From NCBI RefSeq assembly GCF_002895945.1, contig NZ_NPZB01000001.1, forward strand, positions 1-64,000: a stretch of DNA of 64,000 nucleotides, read 5' to 3'. Under the pieces are notes generated by a model, which ran no database searches, had not been told where the DNA came from, and worked only from the letters and a program-made list of their open reading frames with translations. The position numbers were made by a program, and so were the translations under genes. Each line of letters starts with the position of its first letter. Position 1 is the first letter of the stretch. Origin of the DNA: Solilutibacter silvestris. Lineage in GTDB: Bacteria > Pseudomonadota > Gammaproteobacteria > Xanthomonadales > Xanthomonadaceae. This document shows, in pieces, positions 63,455-64,000 of the stretch.

Positions 63455-64000
63455 CACTTCTTCCCGAGCACGTCCCACAGGAAGGCATAGTTCAGCGCCC
63501 AGGTCTTGGCGGTCTGCTCGCTGGTGGAACCGGCGCCGTGGCCGCCTTCGATGTTCTCGAAATAGCGCACGTTCTTGCCGGCCGCTTCCATCTTCGCCGC
63601 CATCTTGCGGGCGTGACCGGGATGCACGCGATCATCGCGCGTGGTGGTCCAGATGAAGGTCGGCGGATATTGCTTCGCCGGATCGAACAACTGGTAGGCC
63701 GAGAACGTCTTGATGTAATCCCAGTCGGCGGTATCGGGATCGCCGTACTCCGCCATCCACGAGGCGCCGGCCAGCAGGTGGCTGTAGCGCTTCATGTCGA
63801 GCAGCGGCACCTGGATCACGATCGCGCCGAACAGCTGCGGGTATTGCGTGAGCATGTTGCCCATCAGCAGGCCGCCGTTGCTGCCGCCCATGGTGCCGAG
63901 GCGCTTGGGCGAAGTGATCTTGCGATCGATCAGGTCCTGCGCGACCGCCGCGAAATCCTCATAGGCCTTGTGGCGATTCTGCTTGAGTGCCGCTTCGTGC
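63454..64000 (-). CDS. S9 prolyl oligopeptidase family protein, C-terminal part (cut by window edge)
   Basis: The visible 181 residues are the end of a prolyl oligopeptidase-type catalytic domain: serine in GTMGGSNGGLLMGNML, aspartate in TTRDDRVHPGHA and histidine in GGHGAGST. The frame is open to position 64000, and the start is outside. It differs from its neighbour, so the tandem pair is probably old. Confidence 0.88.
   Translation of the reverse strand, partial: HEAALKQNRHKAYEDFAAVAQDLIDRKITSPKRLGTMGGSNGGLLMGNMLTQYPQLFGAIVIQVPLLDMKRYSHLLAGASWMAEYGDPDTADWDYIKTFSAYQLFDPAKQYPPTFIWTTTRDDRVHPGHARKMAAKMEAAGKNVRYFENIEGGHGAGSTSEQTAKTWALNYAFLWDVLGKK

Noticed and set aside
63454-64000. Second S9 peptidase as a recent duplicate of oligopeptidase B
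   Set aside because: The two catalytic domains differ in wording around the active serine and histidine, so they are distinct family members.

Overview
The window looks like chromosome from a G+C-rich gammaproteobacterium of the order Xanthomonadales/Lysobacterales. The evidence is the order gmk-rpoZ-spoT-ridA-recG, the mreBCD-mrdA-rodA-mltB-rlpA-dacC-ybeD-lipB-lipA run, the lptM-dapF-DUF484-xerC set followed by hslVU, and many short overlaps of stop and start codons. I cannot place it to genus from sequence alone.

Positions 1 to about 15159 are accessory DNA, visibly less G+C-rich than the rest and bounded on the left by IS3-family debris. From 8072 down to 551, on the minus strand, lies a compact operon. 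It encodes 3-hydroxyacyl-CoA dehydrogenase, acyl carrier protein, acyl-CoA dehydrogenase, an FkbH-like glyceryl-loading protein, a 48-residue small protein missed by length cut-offs, a stand-alone GT84 glucosyltransferase related to the front half of cyclic beta-1,2-glucan synthase, an ATP-grasp enzyme and a GSCFA (SGNH-like) protein. The first four are the set that makes hydroxymalonyl-ACP in polyketide pathways, but there is no O-methyltransferase and no polyketide synthase here. My reading is a system that makes a glucan and decorates it with an ACP-borne C3 acid. This is the best candidate for an undescribed system in the window.

An orphan RND-efflux adaptor (8399-9622), a decayed IS3 transposase and a cargo block follow: an unknown protein, an XRE regulator with a dyad operator, an unknown protein, an SseB-family protein and a divergent RecG-like helicase. 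The accessory block ends inside recG. The host recG reads normally for 572 codons, then runs into foreign sequence just at helicase motif V. Its new stop codon overlaps the start of the incoming RecG-like gene, so the island breaks recG and supplies a translationally coupled relative.

Positions 15160 to 50600 are core genome: ridA, spoT, rpoZ, gmk and yicC (minus strand); rph, rdgB, hemW, DUF1631, a PilZ protein, pepQ and a lipoprotein (plus); two EamA transporters, prc, and the lipoate and cell-elongation genes (minus); a PfkB-type sugar/nucleoside kinase (plus); a lipoprotein, an M1 aminopeptidase and ubiE (minus); and a FucP-like sugar permease (plus).

Positions 50606 to 55954 are a second, defence-type insert: a BrnT/BrnA toxin-antitoxin pair with a readable promoter and operator, an XRE regulator with two tandem dyads, a 28-codon leader ORF, and type III mod and res genes. 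The central part of mod is AT-rich, as if the target-recognition domain had been exchanged. From 56093 to the end the core resumes: a periplasmic cupin, hslUV, xerC, DUF484, dapF, lptM, oligopeptidase B and the end of a second S9 peptidase. I saw no tRNA, rRNA or CRISPR array.
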